This document shows, piece by piece, positions 61,776 to 64,000 of a DNA stretch of 64,000 nt. Origin of the DNA: an uncultured Lachnoclostridium sp. GTDB lineage: Bacteria > Bacillota > Clostridia > Lachnospirales > Lachnospiraceae. The notes below the pieces were generated by a model. The model saw only the letters and a program-made list of their open reading frames with translations. It ran no database searches and was not told the origin of the DNA. The translations under genes were made by a program, and so were the position numbers. The stretch lies in NCBI GenBank assembly GCA_944376715.1, contig CALWDO010000004.1, forward strand, positions 42,364 through 106,363. The letters are read 5' to 3'. The first letter of the stretch is position 1; each line of letters starts with the position of its first letter.

Positions 61776-63160
61776 ACTGTACTCCTTCCTTTTCCGATCC
61801 CTGACAAATGCCCTTCCTTACTCAAATACTTTCGATATATGCAAAAAAACAACGCGCTCGTTACCAGAGAAGACAAAATATCTGCTGTCGGTTCCGCGTA
61901 AAATGCGGCGCGGGCTGCAAAAAAGAACGGTAAGATGCAGGTTGCTCCCAGATATAAAGATTTACGCAGCAGGGAAAGTCCCAATGATATTCTGGTCATG
62001 CCGAGCGCCGTAAGAGCGTCCACAAATACATACTGGAAGCTCAGCGGAATAATCATCAGCGTAAATACTCCGATTCCCCACACGGCAAGTTCCTGATATT
62101 CCTGTACCCCGGTGAAAATTCTCACAAAATACTGAGGCAAAATCCTGGACACCAAAAACATCGCGGTGGTAAATCCGATACAGAGCAGAAGAACGCAGAA
62201 AACCGTCCGGCGGATCCTCTCCGGCTTACCTGCCCCATAATTAAAACTGATTAAGGGCTGGGAGCCGCTGGTCACGCCCAACATAGGAGATGTGATCAAC
62301 AGCATATAGCTCTGTACAATCGTCGCCGCCGTGATCAGCGTATCTCCATAACCCGCTCCGCCATAATACTGCAAAACCGCGTTAAGCGCTATGATGATCA
62401 GGCTATCCGTCGCCAGAATCAAAAACGGAGAAAATCCGATCGACAGAATCTGCTTTCCAACAGCGCGTTCCGGCTTTGCCAGACGCACCGGGATCTGCAT
62501 CCTTTTACTTTTCAGTGTCCACACGACAAATGCGCAGGACGCCATCTGCGCTATCACCGTGGCAATTGCAGCTCCTGCAATATCCATATGGAATAAAAAA
62601 ATGAACACCGGATCCAATACGATATTGATCACTGCTCCGATCAGCGTCGTTGCCATTCCCAGAAAAGGATATCCCTGCGCAGTAATAAAGTAATTCATTC
62701 CCATAGAGAGGAGCGCAAAAAAAGTGCCCATGGTATAAATAGTCAAATAAGTATCTGCATACCCGAAAGTGATATCACTGGCGCCGAACCACCACAGAAG
62801 ACGTTCTTTACATAATAAAAAGATCACCGTCAAAGCCAGAGACAATCCGATCAGCATGGAAAAACTGGATGCCAAAATCTTTTCTGCCCCTTTGCGGTCT
62901 TCCGCGCCCAGACGAATCGAAAAAAGCACCGAACCTCCTATCCCTATCCAGGTCCCAAAGGAAGATAAGAGCGTAATGATCGGAGCGCAGACCCCGGCTC
63001 CTGCCAGAGAATCGCCGCCGATCACCGGGATGTTTCCTATATAAATACGGTCCACGATACTGTAGAGCACGTTTACAAACTGAGCAAACATAAAAGGAAC
63101 CGATACTTTCAGGACCAGTACCGGTATAGGATCTTTTCCAAAATCATTCGTTTTTTTCAC
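61772..63160 (-). CDS. MATE-family efflux transporter (met-linked)
   Basis: A 462-residue, twelve-helix transporter of the MATE family. Marks: VSVPFMFAQFVNVLYSIVDR, IYIGNIPVIGGDSLAGAGV, GMNYFITAQGYPFLGMATTL, VTSGSQPLISFNYGAGKPER. GTG at 63160 has AGAAGG 7 bases upstream and is preferred to a GTG eleven codons earlier. It is only distantly like the MATE at 55673. It lies upstream of metNIQ in the same direction, but the gap of about 125 bases holds only the small frame above. Confidence 0.9.
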   Translation of the reverse strand: MKKTNDFGKDPIPVLVLKVSVPFMFAQFVNVLYSIVDRIYIGNIPVIGGDSLAGAGVCAPIITLLSSFGTWIGIGGSVLFSIRLGAEDRKGAEKILASSFSMLIGLSLALTVIFLLCKERLLWWFGASDITFGYADTYLTIYTMGTFFALLSMGMNYFITAQGYPFLGMATTLIGAVINIVLDPVFIFLFHMDIAGAAIATVIAQMASCAFVVWTLKSKRMQIPVRLAKPERAVGKQILSIGFSPFLILATDSLIIIALNAVLQYYGGAGYGDTLITAATIVQSYMLLITSPMLGVTSGSQPLISFNYGAGKPERIRRTVFCVLLLCIGFTTAMFLVSRILPQYFVRIFTGVQEYQELAVWGIGVFTLMIIPLSFQYVFVDALTALGMTRISLGLSLLRKSLYLGATCILPFFFAARAAFYAEPTADILSSLVTSALFFCIYRKYLSKEGHLSGIGKGRSTV

Positions 63161-63249
63161 AGTGTAGCCTTCTTTCCGAAAATCCTCATACACTATACTA
63201 CAACTGCTTCAAAAAAACCACCTGTTTTTTCAAAATGTAGCGGCAAAAA

Positions 63250-63288
63250 ACGGCGTTCTCTTTCTCCGCAAAAGAAAGAGAACGCCGT
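63250..63288 (-). terminator. Terminator after the cupin gene
   Basis: A 16-bp stem ACGGCGTTCTCTTTCT/AGAAAGAGAACGCCGT with a 7-base loop, followed on the minus strand by TTTTTT. Confidence 0.92.
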
Positions 63289-63301
63289 AAATCTGTTTTT
63301 A

Positions 63302-63709
63302 CTATTTTAATTTATCATAAGTCTCCTGATCCACCGGCTCCAGCCATTCATTGGATGCCCCTTCCGCGGGAACTTCCACCGCCAGATGCTGAAACCAGCT
63401 GTCCTTTGCAGCCCCATGCCAGTGTTTTACTTCCGGCGGGATATTTACCACATCGCCGGCATGCAGCTCCTGAGCTTCTTTGCCCCATTCCTGATAGTAT
63501 CCGCGGCCTCCGGTCACCAGCAGGATCTGACCTCCTTTGTGATGGATATGCCAGTTGTTGCGGCATCCCGGCTCGAAAGTAACATTGCCGATCCCGACTC
63601 TCTCTGTCGTGAGCATCCTCAGATAACTCTGTCCGATAAAATACTGTGCGAACGCTGTATTCGGCTCGCCAATCTCAAATACGTTTCCGCCGCCTAAGTC
63701 CTGTTTCAT
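63302..63709 (-). CDS. Cupin-domain protein
   Basis: A 135-residue single-cupin protein. The metal ligands are in WHIHHKGGQILLVTGGRGYY (motif 1, near 53-72) and VNIPPEVKHWHGAAKDSWF (motif 2). The family is often found beside carboxymuconolactone decarboxylase-like genes; here it stands alone. ATG at 63709 is taken; GGAGG lies 21 bases before it, in front of a five-codon frame (MDTEK) whose TGA overlaps this ATG, so a coupled start is possible. A TTG 13 codons upstream is also open. Confidence 0.88.
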   Translation of the reverse strand: MKQDLGGGNVFEIGEPNTAFAQYFIGQSYLRMLTTERVGIGNVTFEPGCRNNWHIHHKGGQILLVTGGRGYYQEWGKEAQELHAGDVVNIPPEVKHWHGAAKDSWFQHLAVEVPAEGASNEWLEPVDQETYDKLK

Positions 63710-63740
63710 TTTTCTGTATCCATTGTAACGCCTCCAGTTT

Positions 63741-63774
63741 TTATACAATTTTTTTATTTGTATATATTGTATAA
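63741..63774. promoter_or_regulatory. 9-bp inverted repeat upstream of the cupin gene
   Basis: TTATACAAT (63741-63749) and ATTGTATAA (63766-63774) are exact reverse complements separated by 16 bases of A/T-rich sequence. It is a candidate operator over the promoter region. Confidence 0.5.
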
Positions 63775-63870
63775 CCGGTTGAGACTATAGACAAATACTT
63801 AGTTTACATGGCGAAGCATGCCCGGGAAGTATGATTGTGAAACGTCATTTACCTCATTTACTCATTTACT

Positions 63871-64000
63871 CTATTCCCACTTATTTTGCAACACGTAATA
63901 AGTTCCCTTTAATTTTCCTTCTTTCTTGAGCACTTCTAAATTAGTTAATTCTCTTAATATCTTTAGTGCCCTTGACTCTTTTATATCCAGAAGTTTCTGC
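63871..64000 (-). CDS. C-terminal end of a winged-helix protein (partial)
   Basis: The last 43 residues of a gene that begins outside the window. QKLLDIKESRALKILRELTN then LKKEGKLKGTYYVLQNKWE and TAG reads as a winged helix of the type ending AlbA_2/RecG-like or Fic-type proteins. Base use is A/T-richer than the neighbours. The 63775-63870 gap holds only short ATTTACTC direct repeats. Confidence 0.6.
   Translation of the reverse strand, partial: QKLLDIKESRALKILRELTNLEVLKKEGKLKGTYYVLQNKWE

Noticed and set aside
63849-63872. Short direct repeats ATTTACTC near the right end, considered as a CRISPR or attachment site.
   Set aside because: The units are only about 9 bases, adjacent without spacers, with no cas or integrase gene.

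Overview
The window reads as a chromosome segment of a spore-forming, Gram-positive anaerobe of the class Clostridia, most likely a gut Lachnospiraceae. The reasons are the sporulation sigma genes spoIIGA-sigE-sigG with ymxH, a Trp T-box, a TPP riboswitch, strong AGGAGG ribosome binding sites, an NAD-dependent ligase, a DUF5688 protein, a class B sortase and lipoprotein ABC systems. This placement is inference from gene content. No insertion sequence, prophage, integrase or CRISPR array was seen.

Layout. 1-4.7 kb (minus): a housekeeping run rimO-pgsA-(pncC::dut fusion)-ppx-ppk; ppk leaves the window. 4.8-20.7 kb (minus): the standout region, one tightly packed 16-kb operon. It runs from an A24 prepilin peptidase through a PP2C phosphatase, a membrane Ser/Thr kinase, a 71-residue membrane protein, a giant Ig-like-repeat surface protein, an FHA protein, an FHA-FtsK/SpoIIIE (EssC-type) ATPase, a YukD/EsaB ubiquitin-like protein and five WXG100-type proteins to a helical-hairpin cysteine-peptidase-like protein. 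This looks like a type VII secretion locus of divergent composition with its own phosphorylation circuit. 20.8-24.0 kb: a trpXYZ-type tryptophan ABC transporter under a Trp T-box. 24-34.6 kb: yqeY, a CBS protein, cls, larB, mscS, ligA, an RsuA/RluF-type pseudouridine synthase, an SH3-repeat membrane protein, tRNA-Arg(CCG), DUF5688 and efp.

34.7-39.3 kb: aroK, nrdR, then ymxH and sigG (plus) converging on spoIIGA-sigE (minus), followed by a DUF3786 gene. 39.4-43.7 kb: TPP-riboswitch-controlled thiW-thiM-thiE-thiD-thiC, which makes HMP de novo and salvages thiazole. 43.7-48.6 kb: an MBL-fold hydrolase, a ProX-like deacylase, a self-regulated PadR/DUF2812 pair, sortase B and an AEC transporter.

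48.7-51.4 kb: a MurL-like epimerase overlapping a MurD2-like ligase, which suggests an L-Glu-then-epimerise route to D-Glu in peptidoglycan, unexpected in a Firmicute. 51.5-64 kb: glpK, a cytidylate-kinase-like protein, an MBL lipoprotein, an S1-domain protein, MarR-MATE divergent from an alanine symporter, metNIQ downstream of a second MATE pump, a cupin protein and the end of a winged-helix protein.

Many start codons were moved inward from the longest frame on the basis of ribosome binding sites and ATGA/GTGA overlaps. All functions are from sequence motifs read by eye; no database search was run.
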